The position numbers and the translations under genes were made by a program. The notes under the pieces were generated by a model that saw nothing but the letters and a program-made list of their open reading frames with translations, searched no databases and had not been told where the DNA came from. This document shows positions 15,283 to 24,374 of a stretch of DNA of 64,000 nucleotides, one piece after another. The stretch's first letter is position 1, and every line of letters starts with the position of its first letter. The DNA is from Aquisediminimonas sp031376385 (lineage in GTDB: Bacteria > Pseudomonadota > Alphaproteobacteria > Sphingomonadales > Sphingomonadaceae): assembly GCA_031376385.1 (NCBI GenBank), contig JANMDQ010000015.1:372001-436000 (forward strand). The letters run 5' to 3'.

Positions 15283-16297
15283 CGAACAGTCCTGGAACAT
15301 TTGTCGCAACAGGCCGTAATTTGGAGGCTTTTTGATCGCTTAGCGAGTTTCGTTCCCAAAAGTAGCCATCGTAATAGCCCTGAATAGATTCCTCATTATC
15401 TGCTTGCTCTAGCCGTTTAACGGCCATTTGACAGTATTCAGATTCCATCTCAACACCACTAAAATTGCGGCCTAGTTTCTTCGCTACAACGCACGTCGTT
15501 CCCGATCCTAGAAAGGGGTCAAAGATATATGCTCCCTTTTTAGAGCTGGCCAAAACCAGTTTTGCGATAAGTTTTTCCGGCTTCTGCGTGGGATGATCTG
15601 TATTCTCTGGCATAGACCAAAATGGAATTGATATGTCAGTCCACAGGTTCGACGGATGCGTCAAACGAAAATTGCCGGACTCTGTTTCTTCCCAATCCTT
15701 TGGCGCGCCAGCGCCATCCCGATAGGGAGCAATAACCTTCTTTTTTAGCTTCACGGCGTCAACATCAAAATAGTAATCCTTTGACATTGTGCAAAACCAA
15801 ATATCCTCAGAGCAATTTTTCCAATTGCTATTTGCGCCTCTGCCTTTTTCCCGCTCCCAAGTAATGCGGTTACGGATAATAAAATGACGCTGCAAAACAG
15901 CTTGCACCGCACTTGATGACTGCCAATCACAACAGACGTATAATGAGGCGTCAGGTTTCATACAGCGAACCAGCCTACTCATCCAACTCTCTATCCATTG
16001 CTCATAGCTAACCGCAGTCGTCTTTACGAACTTGGTCTCGGAGAAGGTTTTATTGAGATTGTAAGGAGGGTCGATTATTAGGAGATCAATGAACGCATCC
16101 GGCAAGTAATCAAGGCATTTAAAAATGTCCTGATGAATTACAGTTCTGTTTATCTCATCCGCGGATACAGAAGTTGTGAGGGTAATCGTCTGACACATAA
16201 GTGAAGCGGTATCGTCGGCGGAAATGGTAAGAGTTCTATTCCGTGGCGCGCGCATTTTGAGCGGCGGCGTGTCTATGAAATCTTGCTTGGATTGCAT
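15275..16297 (-). CDS. Site-specific DNA methyltransferase (beta-class, probably N6-adenine)
   Basis: A 340-residue amino-methyltransferase. Motif IV DLLIIDPPYNLNKTF is near residue 75 and the SAM-binding motif I IFDPFLGSGTTCVVAKKL is near the C terminus. This order defines the beta class, and DPPY favours N6-adenine over N4-cytosine. The region between (RITWEREKGRGANSNWKN) is a likely target-recognition part. Start ATG 16297 has AAGGA 12 bases upstream; later ATGs would shorten it. It is AT-rich, overlaps the putative nuclease downstream, and the two together look like a mobile type II restriction-modification unit. The recognition sequence cannot be read. Confidence 0.88.
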   Translation of the reverse strand: MQSKQDFIDTPPLKMRAPRNRTLTISADDTASLMCQTITLTTSVSADEINRTVIHQDIFKCLDYLPDAFIDLLIIDPPYNLNKTFSETKFVKTTAVSYEQWIESWMSRLVRCMKPDASLYVCCDWQSSSAVQAVLQRHFIIRNRITWEREKGRGANSNWKNCSEDIWFCTMSKDYYFDVDAVKLKKKVIAPYRDGAGAPKDWEETESGNFRLTHPSNLWTDISIPFWSMPENTDHPTQKPEKLIAKLVLASSKKGAYIFDPFLGSGTTCVVAKKLGRNFSGVEMESEYCQMAVKRLEQADNEESIQGYYDGYFWERNSLSDQKASKLRPVATNVPGLFDE

Positions 16298-16473
16298 TGT
16301 TTATCGGTCCTTATCATTTGGTGCGCGTCGCGCCGTGTTTGGTTGTCTAGCGATTCACGAGATTGCCGTGAAAGGTACCTAAATCGCTAAATACGATCAA
16401 CGCCATGATCCAGAAATGACTCAAATCATATGCGCTAGCAAGTGCTAGGTGAATTCCAGGGTCGCCACACCGT

Positions 16474-16746
16474 TCAGCCCGCCCACCCCGCCCGCCCCAC
16501 GCTCTCGGGGAGCACCCCTGCGACATAGGCGTTGAGCGATACGCCTTCACGCGCGGCCACAAATTTCAGTTTCTCATGCAAGGATCGTGGCACGCGTTGC
16601 CGCCATTGGCCAAGCGATGCGGGGCCGGGGACTGTTCGGCCCAGTTCCTTGGCGGCGCTGTGCCATTCCGCAATGGCGCTTTCGGCGTCGGCCAGTGCAG
16701 CCTCAGGCGTATCGCCGTCACCCATGCAACTGGCAAGCGCGGGCAC
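16474..16746 (-). pseudogene. HicB-type antitoxin, 5'-truncated remnant
   Basis: The frame reads GWLATVPALASCMGDGDTPEAAL, the HicB core where a typical member has PGC..DGDTPEEA. It continues with an SLHEKLKFVAAREGVSLNAYV DNA-binding helix region at the C terminus. The first beta strand of the HicB fold is missing: in-frame sequence runs back across the stop of the LD-carboxypeptidase gene with no good start, and the GTG at 16746 would begin mid-fold. No hicA toxin lies next to it. A functional shortened protein is possible, but a decayed fragment is more likely. Confidence 0.6.
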
Positions 16747-16766
16747 TGTCGCGAGCCATCCCCGCT

Positions 16767-17561
16767 CTACCCAAAAGGCACAACTTTATTCCCCACATCA
16801 TGGCCAATATCGGCCCTGCCGAGATAAGCGATGCCTGACGTGTCGCACCAGTGGCGGGTAACCTCTTCCTCGTTCAACACAAAGTCCGGGTCATTATCCG
16901 GGATGGCGCTGCACCGGCCGAGCATCAATCCGGCGACGCGGCGGATGGCGGGGGTGCTGGTGATGTGGAACAGGCTGCGATCCAGCCGGTACATATATTC
17001 GGCCACATCTTCGATCATCAGGATATGGTCGGTCAGGTCAGGCTGAAGCGGCGTGCCGAGCAGCTGGCTGAGCACAGTCAAGTTGAACGCGGCGCTCTTC
17101 TGCGGCGATGCAACGGGATCAAGGAACCAATCCACCGCGCGGATCACTGCTGCGTTCCCGCCGTCGCGCTTCAGGTCTGATGGCATGGGGCCGTGCGCGA
17201 CGCGTCCGATGCCGCGCGCGTAGAGGCCCGCGAGCAGATAGCCTGCGTCGCTATAGCCCATATAGAGTTTGTCGCCCGCCACTGAAGTGAAGCGGTCCAT
17301 CGCGGCTTCGGCCACGCGGCAGGCCCCGTATCCGCCGCGCGCGAACCAGACCGCGTCGATGCTGGGGTCATTCGCGACTTCGGCCAGTGCGGCGATCCGC
17401 GCTTCATCCGGCCCTGCAAAATGGCCTTCGGAAAGGAAACATTGCGGATGGAACAGCAGCTCTGGCGCGTCTGCCCCGAAATGCTCCGCAATCACCAGTG
17501 GCACTTGTTCAGCGACCAGCAGATCTAACGTGCAGGACGGGGCAACAATCGCGATTCGCAT
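16767..17561 (-). CDS. LD-carboxypeptidase (peptidase S66 family)
   Basis: A 264-residue protein of the LdcA/MccF fold. WFARGGYGACR is the family GGYG loop, and MGYSDAGYLL holds the nucleophile serine. ILMIEDVAEYMYRLDR holds the catalytic glutamate, and the C-terminal ADIGHDVGNKVVPFG supplies the histidine. The family cuts the D-alanine from murein tetrapeptides during recycling, or the amide of microcin C. No signal peptide is present, so a cytoplasmic recycling role is likely. It is 10 bases downstream of the zinc metallopeptidase gene on the same strand. Confidence 0.85.
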   Translation of the reverse strand: MRIAIVAPSCTLDLLVAEQVPLVIAEHFGADAPELLFHPQCFLSEGHFAGPDEARIAALAEVANDPSIDAVWFARGGYGACRVAEAAMDRFTSVAGDKLYMGYSDAGYLLAGLYARGIGRVAHGPMPSDLKRDGGNAAVIRAVDWFLDPVASPQKSAAFNLTVLSQLLGTPLQPDLTDHILMIEDVAEYMYRLDRSLFHITSTPAIRRVAGLMLGRCSAIPDNDPDFVLNEEEVTRHWCDTSGIAYLGRADIGHDVGNKVVPFG

Positions 17562-17571
17562 GACGGTCGCG

Positions 17572-18471
17572 TCAAATCCGCCCGCTAAACGTATCGCATT
17601 GTTCGGGATCGCCGCTGGTCAGCCCGCGTTTCAACCAGCGCATCCGCTGTTCGGCACTGCCGTGAGTGAAGGCGGATTCCACGACAAATCCCTGCGATTG
17701 TTTTTGGAGCGTATCATCGCCAATGGATTGCGCCGCACGAAGCCCCTCTTCAGCGTCGCCCGCTTCCATAAGGTTGGTATCGCGCGCGGCCCAGACACCG
17801 GCATAGCAATCGGCCTGCAATTCCATGCGGACTTGCAGTTGGTTGCCCTCAACTTGGCTGGCGCGCGCCTGTTTCTGGCGGACTTGATCAGCAACGCCTG
17901 TCACCTTTTGGATGTGGTGGCCAACCTCATGCGCAATCACATAGGCCGCCGCAAAATCACCCCCAGCGTTGAACCGCGTGGCCAGTTCATTGAAGAAATT
18001 GACGTCCAGATAAATGCCTTCATCCGCTGGGCAATAAAAGGGCCCCATCGCCGCTTGTGCTGCGCCGCAGCCGGATTGGTTGTTATCAGTATAGAAAACC
18101 AGCGTCGTCGGCCGGTATTTCTGGCCCGCTTGCGTGAAAATATCCGTCCAGCGGCGTTCAGTGGATCCCAAGACCTTGAGAACGATGGAGCGCACTTTGG
18201 GATCGATTGTAGAACCATCGGGACCGGGCTGTCCGGCCTGTTGCGGCCCTAATTGCTGCGTCGGGGCTTGTCCGCCGCCGCCGCCCATCATGTCGGCGGG
18301 GTTCACGCCAAAGATCAGCCCGGCAATGATCATGATGACCAGCGTGCCGCAGCCCATTTTGCCGCCAATGGGAAGGCCGCCACCGCCACCGGGAAAGCCA
18401 AATCCGCCGCCGCTCCGTTGGCCGGTGCGGTCTTCAAAATTGGTGCTTTCTTGTTCGTCATCCAGCCGCAT
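17572..18471 (-). CDS. Neutral zinc metallopeptidase, YpfJ/KPN_02809 family
   Basis: A 299-residue protein with a glycine-rich cytosolic N terminus, one membrane helix (CGTLVIMIIAGLIFGV, about residues 40-56), and a C-terminal peptidase domain. AYVIAHEVGHHIQ is the HExxH zinc site and MELQADCYAG downstream supplies the third ligand. The family is known only as putative neutral zinc peptidases, presumably acting on periplasmic substrates. The start at 18471 (MRLDDEQES) matches the family N terminus; the frame continues upstream to 18528 without support. It is divergent from the hydroxybutyrate dehydrogenase. Confidence 0.88.
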   Translation of the reverse strand: MRLDDEQESTNFEDRTGQRSGGGFGFPGGGGGLPIGGKMGCGTLVIMIIAGLIFGVNPADMMGGGGGQAPTQQLGPQQAGQPGPDGSTIDPKVRSIVLKVLGSTERRWTDIFTQAGQKYRPTTLVFYTDNNQSGCGAAQAAMGPFYCPADEGIYLDVNFFNELATRFNAGGDFAAAYVIAHEVGHHIQKVTGVADQVRQKQARASQVEGNQLQVRMELQADCYAGVWAARDTNLMEAGDAEEGLRAAQSIGDDTLQKQSQGFVVESAFTHGSAEQRMRWLKRGLTSGDPEQCDTFSGRI

Positions 18472-18527
18472 GGCTCGCTCCCCATATTCGCTTCTGTTGA
18501 CTTTGCACGGGCAGGCCCGCTTATGCA

Positions 18528-18575
18528 ACGGGGAACGCCACAGGGAACGCCACGTGCAACGCCACTGGGAACGTC
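18528..18575. repeat. Four imperfect 12-base tandem repeats in a divergent promoter region
   Basis: Units at 18528, 18540, 18552 and 18564 follow the pattern AC-N2-GGGAACGCC with changes in the third and fourth copies. They fill nearly half of the 117 bases between the starts of the metallopeptidase and hydroxybutyrate dehydrogenase genes. They may bind a regulator or may be slippage products. Confidence 0.75.
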
Positions 18576-18588
18576 AAGGAGAAGCGGC

Positions 18589-19374
18589 ATGATATTGAAG
18601 GGTAAGACAGCCATCATCACAGGCTCAACATCGGGTATTGGCGCGGTGTGTGCCAAGACCTTGGCGGCTGAAGGCGCGAATGTGATGATCAACGGTTTTG
18701 GTGACGCGGCAGAGATTGCAGCGCTCTGTGCAGAGCTGGCGTCGCTCAGTGGTGGGAAGGCTGTGCACAACGCCGCTGATTTATCTGATGCGGCTCAGGT
18801 GATGACCATTGTCGATCAGTGCGTGGCAGAATTGGGCGCGCCGGACATCCTGATGAACAATGCTGGCATCCAGCATGTCTGCCCAGTTGATGAATTTCCG
18901 CCCGAAAAATGGCGTCAGATGCAAGCAATCATGGTCGATGCGCCGTTCCTGCTGATGCGGGCTTGCCTGCCCCATATGAAGGCGAAAGGCTGGGGCCGGA
19001 TCATCTCCACCGCCAGCGCCCATGCGAGCGTGGCAAGCCCAAACAAGTCCGCCTATATCGCCGCCAAACACGGCGTCCTTGGCCTGACACGCGGCGTGGC
19101 ATTGGAAGTCGCGACACAGGGGATTACCGTCAATTGCATCTCGCCGGGCTATGTCTGGACCAAGCTGATTGAAAACCAGATTCCTGACACAATGAAAACG
19201 CGCGGGATGACTTATGATCAAGTCATCAACGACGTCCTCCTTGCCGCGATCCCGCAAAAGAAATTCGTCATGCCCGAACAAATCGGCGCGATGGTGCTGT
19301 TCCTCTGCCGCGATGAAGCGAGCGCGATCACCGGCGCGAACATGGCGGTTGATGGCGGCTGGACGACGCATTAA
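18589..19374 (+). CDS. D-3-hydroxybutyrate dehydrogenase (SDR family)
   Basis: A 261-residue short-chain dehydrogenase: GSTSGIG cofactor motif near residue 12, NNAGIQHV, catalytic serine region STASAHASVASPNKSAYIAAK with the YxxxK pair, and ISPGYVWTKLIENQI. The IQHV and VWTKL segments are typical of 3-hydroxybutyrate dehydrogenases that oxidise D-3-hydroxybutyrate to acetoacetate with NAD, for polyhydroxybutyrate use. AAGGAG at 18576-18581 precedes ATG 18589. The frame is open further upstream only because of the tandem repeat. Confidence 0.88.
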   Translation: MILKGKTAIITGSTSGIGAVCAKTLAAEGANVMINGFGDAAEIAALCAELASLSGGKAVHNAADLSDAAQVMTIVDQCVAELGAPDILMNNAGIQHVCPVDEFPPEKWRQMQAIMVDAPFLLMRACLPHMKAKGWGRIISTASAHASVASPNKSAYIAAKHGVLGLTRGVALEVATQGITVNCISPGYVWTKLIENQIPDTMKTRGMTYDQVINDVLLAAIPQKKFVMPEQIGAMVLFLCRDEASAITGANMAVDGGWTTH

Positions 19375-19415
19375 GGGGCTGCAACCATTTCTGAACTTCC
19401 CTCTGTTAGCGGGCA

Positions 19416-20420
19416 ATGATGACAGTCACGACGTTAGTCACAGGAGCCGCAGGCTTCATCGGATTTCACCTGGCGGAAAAGCTGCTGGCGCGCGGCGACC
19501 AAGTGGTCGGCGTCGACAATATGAACGATTATTATGATCCGGCGTTAAAGCAGGCCCGCATCGCAGAGTTGACGGCCCGGTTCGGCAGCGCCTTTGAATT
19601 TCTGACGATCAATTTCGCAGATGATGCCGCGTTGGAGGCTGCGCTGGCGGGGCGCAAAATTGACCGGATTGCTCATTTGGGCGCGCAGGCCGGTGTGCGC
19701 TATTCAATCGACAATCCCCGCGCTTATGTACAGTCCAACCTTGTTGGCCATTTGAACCTGCTGGAGGTCGCGCGCGAACGCCAAGTGCCGATGGTCTATG
19801 CGTCAAGTTCCTCCGTTTACGGGGGTAATGAGACCCTACCGTTTAGCGTTGATGATCGTGCGGATCATCCCATTTCGCTCTACGCCGCCACCAAACGCGC
19901 CGATGAATTGATGAGCGAAACTTACGCGCATCTGTATCGCATTCCCTTGACTGGCCTGCGCTTTTTCACGGTCTACGGGCCTTGGGGGCGGCCAGATATG
20001 GCTTACTGGATGTTCACCCGCGACATTTTGGCAGGCAAGCCGATCCGCGTGTTCAATCAAGGCAAGATGCGGCGGGATTTCACTTATATTGACGATATAA
20101 TCGCAGGTGTAGTCGCGTGCTTGGATCAGCCTCCACCCGATGACGGGGCCGCCAAACCCGGCGGCAGCAAGGGGCCGCACCGGATCTATAATATCGGCAA
20201 CAACCAGTCCGAAGCCCTGATGGATATGATTGCAGTGACAGCTGACGCGTGCGGCAAGCCTGCGGTTTTTGACTTTCACCCCATGCAACCCGGTGACGTT
20301 CATGAAACCCATGCCGACATAAACGCAATTGCAACAGACTTGGGCTATGCCCCGACCACGCCCATCAGTGTCGGTATTCCGCGCTTTGTGGATTGGTATC
20401 GCAACTACCATAAAATCTAA
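19416..20420 (+). CDS. UDP-glucuronate 4-epimerase-type NAD-dependent epimerase
   Basis: A 334-residue extended SDR with GAAGFIGFHLAEKL at the N terminus, YASSSSVYGG (catalytic Ser), SLYAATKRADELM (YxxxK) and the TVYGPWGRPDMA segment typical of UDP-glucuronate epimerases of the LspL/CapI group. These convert UDP-glucuronate to UDP-galacturonate for capsule, exopolysaccharide or LPS. The next gene makes UDP-glucuronate, so the two form consecutive steps from UDP-glucose to UDP-galacturonate. The spacing to ugd is 15 bases. Confidence 0.9.
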   Translation: MMTVTTLVTGAAGFIGFHLAEKLLARGDQVVGVDNMNDYYDPALKQARIAELTARFGSAFEFLTINFADDAALEAALAGRKIDRIAHLGAQAGVRYSIDNPRAYVQSNLVGHLNLLEVARERQVPMVYASSSSVYGGNETLPFSVDDRADHPISLYAATKRADELMSETYAHLYRIPLTGLRFFTVYGPWGRPDMAYWMFTRDILAGKPIRVFNQGKMRRDFTYIDDIIAGVVACLDQPPPDDGAAKPGGSKGPHRIYNIGNNQSEALMDMIAVTADACGKPAVFDFHPMQPGDVHETHADINAIATDLGYAPTTPISVGIPRFVDWYRNYHKI

Positions 20421-20435
20421 ATTGAGGATGTTTTG

Positions 20436-21737
20436 ATGCGCGTAACAATGATTGGGTCCGGCTATGTGGGGCTGGTATCGGGCGCCTGCTTTGCCGATTT
20501 CGCGCATGAAGTGGTATGCGTGGATAAGGACGCGCGTAAGATTGACGCATTGCTGAAGGGCGAGATTCCGATTTTTGAGCCCGGTTTGGATGCGCTTGTC
20601 GCCAGCAATGTGGCCGCAGGTCGTTTGCGTTTCACCACGGATTTGGCTGAAGCAGTCAAAGATGCCGAAGTGATTTTCATTGCTGTCGGCACGCCGTCAC
20701 GGCGCGGGGATGGCCATGCGGATCTAAGCTATGTCTATGCCGCTGCAAAGGAAATTGCGGCCGCTGTCACTGGTCCTGCGATCATCGTCAACAAATCGAC
20801 AGTTCCCGTTGGCACAGGCGATGAAGTGGAGCGGATCTTACGCGAAGCGAACCCGGACGGCGATTTCCGCGTTGTATCCAATCCTGAATTCCTGCGCGAA
20901 GGCGCGGCGATTGATGATTTCAAGCGGCCTGACCGGATCGTGATTGGCACCGATGATGCTCATGCTCGCGATGTGATGGAGCGGCTTTACCGTCCGCTTT
21001 ACATCAACCGATCGCCGATCATTGCCATGTCTCGGCGCGGTGCAGAGCTCACCAAATATGCCGCCAATGCTTTTCTCGCGACCAAGATCACCTTCATCAA
21101 CGAAATCGCCGACCTGTGTGAGAAAGTTGGCGCAGATGTGCAGGATGTCGCGCGCGGCATCGGTCTTGATGGTCGCATCGGGAGCAAATTCCTTCACGCT
21201 GGCCCTGGTTATGGCGGCAGCTGTTTCCCCAAAGATACGCTTGCGCTTCTGAAGACCGCACAGGATTTTGACGCGCCTCAGCGGATTGTGGAGGCCGTGG
21301 TGGCCGTTAATGACAATCGTAAACGGGCCATGGGGCGGAAGATCATAGCGGCCATGGGCGGTGACGTGCGCGGCAAGACAGTGGCCATCTTGGGCCTGAC
21401 GTTCAAACCCAACACCGATGATATGCGCGAATCCCCTGCCATTTCGATCATTCAGACGTTGCAAGATGGCGGAGCCACGGTGCGCGCTTATGACCCCGAA
21501 GGCACAGAGCAGGCGAAGCTTGTGCTCGACAATGTGACCTATTGCGATAGCCCTTATGACGCCATGCAAGGGGCGGACGCAGCGGCGCTGGTCACCGAAT
21601 GGAACGCTTTCCGTGCGCTTGATTTGGCGCGCGTGAAAGCGCTGCTCAGCACGCCCGTGTTCGTCGATCTGCGCAATGTTTACCGCGCCGAAGAGGTTGA
21701 GAAGGCGGGGCTGACTTACGTCGGCGTGGGTCGCTAA
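20436..21737 (+). CDS. ugd: UDP-glucose 6-dehydrogenase
   Basis: A 433-residue enzyme with GSGYVGLVSGACFAD (NAD site) at the N terminus, NPEFLREGAAIDDF, and PGYGGSCFPKDTLAL with the catalytic cysteine near residue 260. It ends with the third domain (LGLTFKPNTDDMRESPAISI). It oxidises UDP-glucose to UDP-glucuronate with two NAD. GAGGA at 20424-20428 places the start at ATG 20436. It is co-oriented with and 15 bases after the epimerase; its stop overlaps the convergent patatin gene by 4 bases. Confidence 0.95.
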   Translation: MRVTMIGSGYVGLVSGACFADFAHEVVCVDKDARKIDALLKGEIPIFEPGLDALVASNVAAGRLRFTTDLAEAVKDAEVIFIAVGTPSRRGDGHADLSYVYAAAKEIAAAVTGPAIIVNKSTVPVGTGDEVERILREANPDGDFRVVSNPEFLREGAAIDDFKRPDRIVIGTDDAHARDVMERLYRPLYINRSPIIAMSRRGAELTKYAANAFLATKITFINEIADLCEKVGADVQDVARGIGLDGRIGSKFLHAGPGYGGSCFPKDTLALLKTAQDFDAPQRIVEAVVAVNDNRKRAMGRKIIAAMGGDVRGKTVAILGLTFKPNTDDMRESPAISIIQTLQDGGATVRAYDPEGTEQAKLVLDNVTYCDSPYDAMQGADAAALVTEWNAFRALDLARVKALLSTPVFVDLRNVYRAEEVEKAGLTYVGVGR

Positions 21738-22708
21738 ACCCCCAAAAACAGTTTGAGCGACGGCCAATTGTCCACCACAGCTTTGCGCCCGGCAGCAATA
21801 GCGGCACTGATTTTTGCGGGCCGGAACTCCAGCGTATCAGCGGCGTCAAAGCCCGGGTCCGGCGCGAGGATGCGGATCGGCGCGAACTTATACCGCGAAA
21901 GCTGCTCATCAAGCGGACGCAGGATATCGCCAATCTGGGTTGCTGAGAGGCCAAGGCCCATTAGCCGCCGAAACTGCGCTTCCCGCGCGCCGAGCAGATC
22001 ATTGATCAGCATCGCATTGCCTAGATCATTTTCTGAAATTTCCGCCGTTTGGATACCAACCGACCGCAGCGCGATTTCGATCAGATTGTCATAGACTTTG
22101 CCCGGTGCCGGCACAGGCTTTGGCGGGGACGCGAGGACCGCCAGCACCGCGCGCGGGCTTTGCGCCATGGCTGAACTCAGCGGCGTCACATTGCGCACGC
22201 CGCCATCCACCCATTGTTCCGTCACACCGTTCGCATCTTTGCTTTTGAGAGGCTGGAAAAAAGGCGGTTGAGCCGAACTGGCATAGACCCACTGGCCGAT
22301 ATCGGGCGATCGTTCATCAACATCGCGGTATTGGCCCGTTGCCAGATTGACGACGCCAACCAACAGCTTGCGCTTCGCGGCTTTTAGTTTTGCCACATCA
22401 GCAAAAGCAATCAACCGCGCTTTAATAGGCGATGCGTCATAGATGGAATTAGCCCCAAACGCTGCGCCGACGGCACCCAAAGGGCGCTTCTTGTAAATAT
22501 CGCCATCGCCTTTGATTGACTGCCATTCATTCAACAACCGAGGCATATCATTCATCGCCCCGCCCAGCGCCTGTATCGCACCCGTTGAAACGCCTGCAAA
22601 TATGTCAAACTTTACTCCGCGATTGGAGATCAGCTCATCCAACACGCCTACCTGAAACGCACCCTTCGCGCCGCCACCAGACAGCACCACTGCAAGACCG
22701 CCAGCCAT
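21734..22708 (-). CDS. Patatin-like phospholipase
   Basis: A 324-residue protein with the complete patatin dyad. LSGGGAKGAFQVGVLDEL is the oxyanion loop, FAGVSTGAIQALG holds the GxSxG nucleophile, and QWVDGGVRNVTP holds the DGG aspartate. Family members hydrolyse acyl esters of phospholipids or other lipids. There is no clear signal peptide. The frame begins at 22723 (MRRMMMAGG), but AGGAGA between the first and second ATG makes the third clustered ATG (22708) the best-spaced start. It converges on ugd. Confidence 0.88.
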   Translation of the reverse strand: MAGGLAVVLSGGGAKGAFQVGVLDELISNRGVKFDIFAGVSTGAIQALGGAMNDMPRLLNEWQSIKGDGDIYKKRPLGAVGAAFGANSIYDASPIKARLIAFADVAKLKAAKRKLLVGVVNLATGQYRDVDERSPDIGQWVYASSAQPPFFQPLKSKDANGVTEQWVDGGVRNVTPLSSAMAQSPRAVLAVLASPPKPVPAPGKVYDNLIEIALRSVGIQTAEISENDLGNAMLINDLLGAREAQFRRLMGLGLSATQIGDILRPLDEQLSRYKFAPIRILAPDPGFDAADTLEFRPAKISAAIAAGRKAVVDNWPSLKLFLGV

Positions 22709-23032
22709 CATCATTCTCCTCATGAATACCGCTGGCCAGCGACCTGTTTTATGGTCCAGTTTTGAGAGAGGAGAATGTGAACCCAGTAACGGGGATGCGT
22801 AAAGGGGCAGGGGCGGCAGTGGTCGTAATGCGGCAACAGCTTGGCTTAATTGGGGGGGCGGGCAAGACCGCTTTCAGTGGTGGCTGATCCTTCAACAGAC
22901 AAATGTTTGCGAACCATTTCTTGTGGCCCGCATGGTTTCAATGTGAGTCAAATCAGTTGCGTTCGCACCTTCCGTCGTTGCCCAAAACCTGTGCAAAGTC
23001 TCTCCGTTCGCTCAGTTGCGCCTACGCCCACA
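22709..23032. other. 324-base intergenic stretch, no feature recognised
   Basis: It lies between the patatin start and the end of the phosphotransferase gene, both on the minus strand, so it should contain the patatin promoter. I see no clear -35/-10 pair, repeat or gene; short frames lack ribosome sites. Confidence 0.5.
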
Positions 23033-24370
23033 TCACCCCGCGCCCCAAATCTCGCGCGCCTTGGCAAGCGACGCATATTTGGGGACGTCGTTGGCCAGCT
23101 TTGCCAGCGCGCCTTTACGCAGCCGCGCGAGGAGGCCTGGTGTGGCGAGCGTCTTTCGGCCAGTGAGTATGTCATCGGCCAACGCCTTGTCGTAAAGCGC
23201 TACGGGATTTTCCGCCTCCCGGATCAGCATGCCAAGGGCGTTGAGGGCAACAGCGGCGCGGAATTTGGCATGGCCTTCGCGGCCCGGTTTTACGTCGCCC
23301 TCCACCCAGTCGCGGATCGCCTCCAGCAGCTCGACAGTTGACGTTTCGCCTGTGCGTCGTGCAGGGAGCGGGGGCGCAAGGGTTAGCGGAAGGCGCTGGG
23401 TTTCCGGCGCGTCCTCCTCCAGCAGCATCAGTAAGTCGCATTCATTTTCGCTCGTCCGCCTTCCAATGACAGCACGTTCAAGGCTTTTATCGACGCCCAG
23501 CCGCCAGATGTCGGACATTTGCATACAGCCCAGCGCCCACCAGAGTGTGCGGTAAATGAGCCAAAAGCGGAACCGTGCGCGGTCCACTTGTGTGCCGCTT
23601 TCAAATTCATAAGCCGCGAAATAGCTCTCCAAATCAGCAACGCCAAACGCGGGCTTGTCGATATGCCCGAAACGCCAAACAGTCATGCAGCCGTAAGCCA
23701 AATCTTCATGCGCATCGCCCAGATGGGCCAGTTCCCAATCGAGCACAGCGGCAAGGCCGTGCCCATCGACCATCAGATTGCCCATGCGGAAATCGCCGTG
23801 GACAAGGACCGGCGGTGCAGGCGCGGGCAGATGATCTTCACACCATTTGATCGCCAGCGCGATGATGGGGCGGTCTCCGCCGTACCCTGTAAAGCGGGCC
23901 TTGAGATCAGCAAGGGCAGCCGCAGTGTTGAGGGTGGGCAGAGCCAGGGAAGATTTTAGGCCGTGTATTCGGGCCAATTCCCGAGCAATATCGGTGATGA
24001 GCGAAGCCGGTGGGCTGACCAAAATCTTGGCGGGGCTCACCTCTGCCTCAACGCGACGCATGACATAGCCCGTGCCGATGCCGTCGGCCTCGCTCAATTC
24101 AGCCACCACTTCAGGTGCGGTAACGCCTGCCGCCCGCGCAGCCTTGACCAGCGCTGCCTCTACATCATGGCCAAAGGCGCGTCCTTCCATGAATGCAGCA
24201 CTAGGGGCGCGGCGTAGCACATAGCCAGCGCCTGCGAGGTCGAATGAGGAACTTTCCATATTTGCCCCGCCAGACAGGCGGGTGAGGTTTTGAACTGACC
24301 CCATTGCCCCTGTCGCACGGGCCATGAGGGCGGAAAGGGCATGGGTGATATCAATCTCAGTTTCCAACAT
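23033..24370 (-). CDS. APH-family phosphotransferase (aminoglycoside/choline kinase fold)
   Basis: A 445-residue protein. The kinase core is visible: LSGGANMESSSFDL (nucleotide loop), GYVLRRAPSA (lysine strand), PVLVHGDFRMGNLMVD (HGD catalytic loop) and AAVLDWELAHLGDAHEDLAY (the DWE in place of DFG). This subgroup resembles ACAD10/11-type kinases that sit with acyl-CoA metabolism genes rather than antibiotic-resistance enzymes. A C-terminal helical extension of about 120 residues follows. The start at 24370 (MLETEIDITH) is followed by conserved sequence; upstream frame is REP DNA. It ends a likely four-gene minus-strand run with the nitronate monooxygenase-like gene. Confidence 0.82.
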   Translation of the reverse strand: MLETEIDITHALSALMARATGAMGSVQNLTRLSGGANMESSSFDLAGAGYVLRRAPSAAFMEGRAFGHDVEAALVKAARAAGVTAPEVVAELSEADGIGTGYVMRRVEAEVSPAKILVSPPASLITDIARELARIHGLKSSLALPTLNTAAALADLKARFTGYGGDRPIIALAIKWCEDHLPAPAPPVLVHGDFRMGNLMVDGHGLAAVLDWELAHLGDAHEDLAYGCMTVWRFGHIDKPAFGVADLESYFAAYEFESGTQVDRARFRFWLIYRTLWWALGCMQMSDIWRLGVDKSLERAVIGRRTSENECDLLMLLEEDAPETQRLPLTLAPPLPARRTGETSTVELLEAIRDWVEGDVKPGREGHAKFRAAVALNALGMLIREAENPVALYDKALADDILTGRKTLATPGLLARLRKGALAKLANDVPKYASLAKAREIWGAG

Positions 24371-24374
24371 CCGC

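Noticed and set aside
20838..21767. 309-residue minus-strand frame over ugd
   Set aside because: A shadow of a fully conserved UDP-glucose dehydrogenase.
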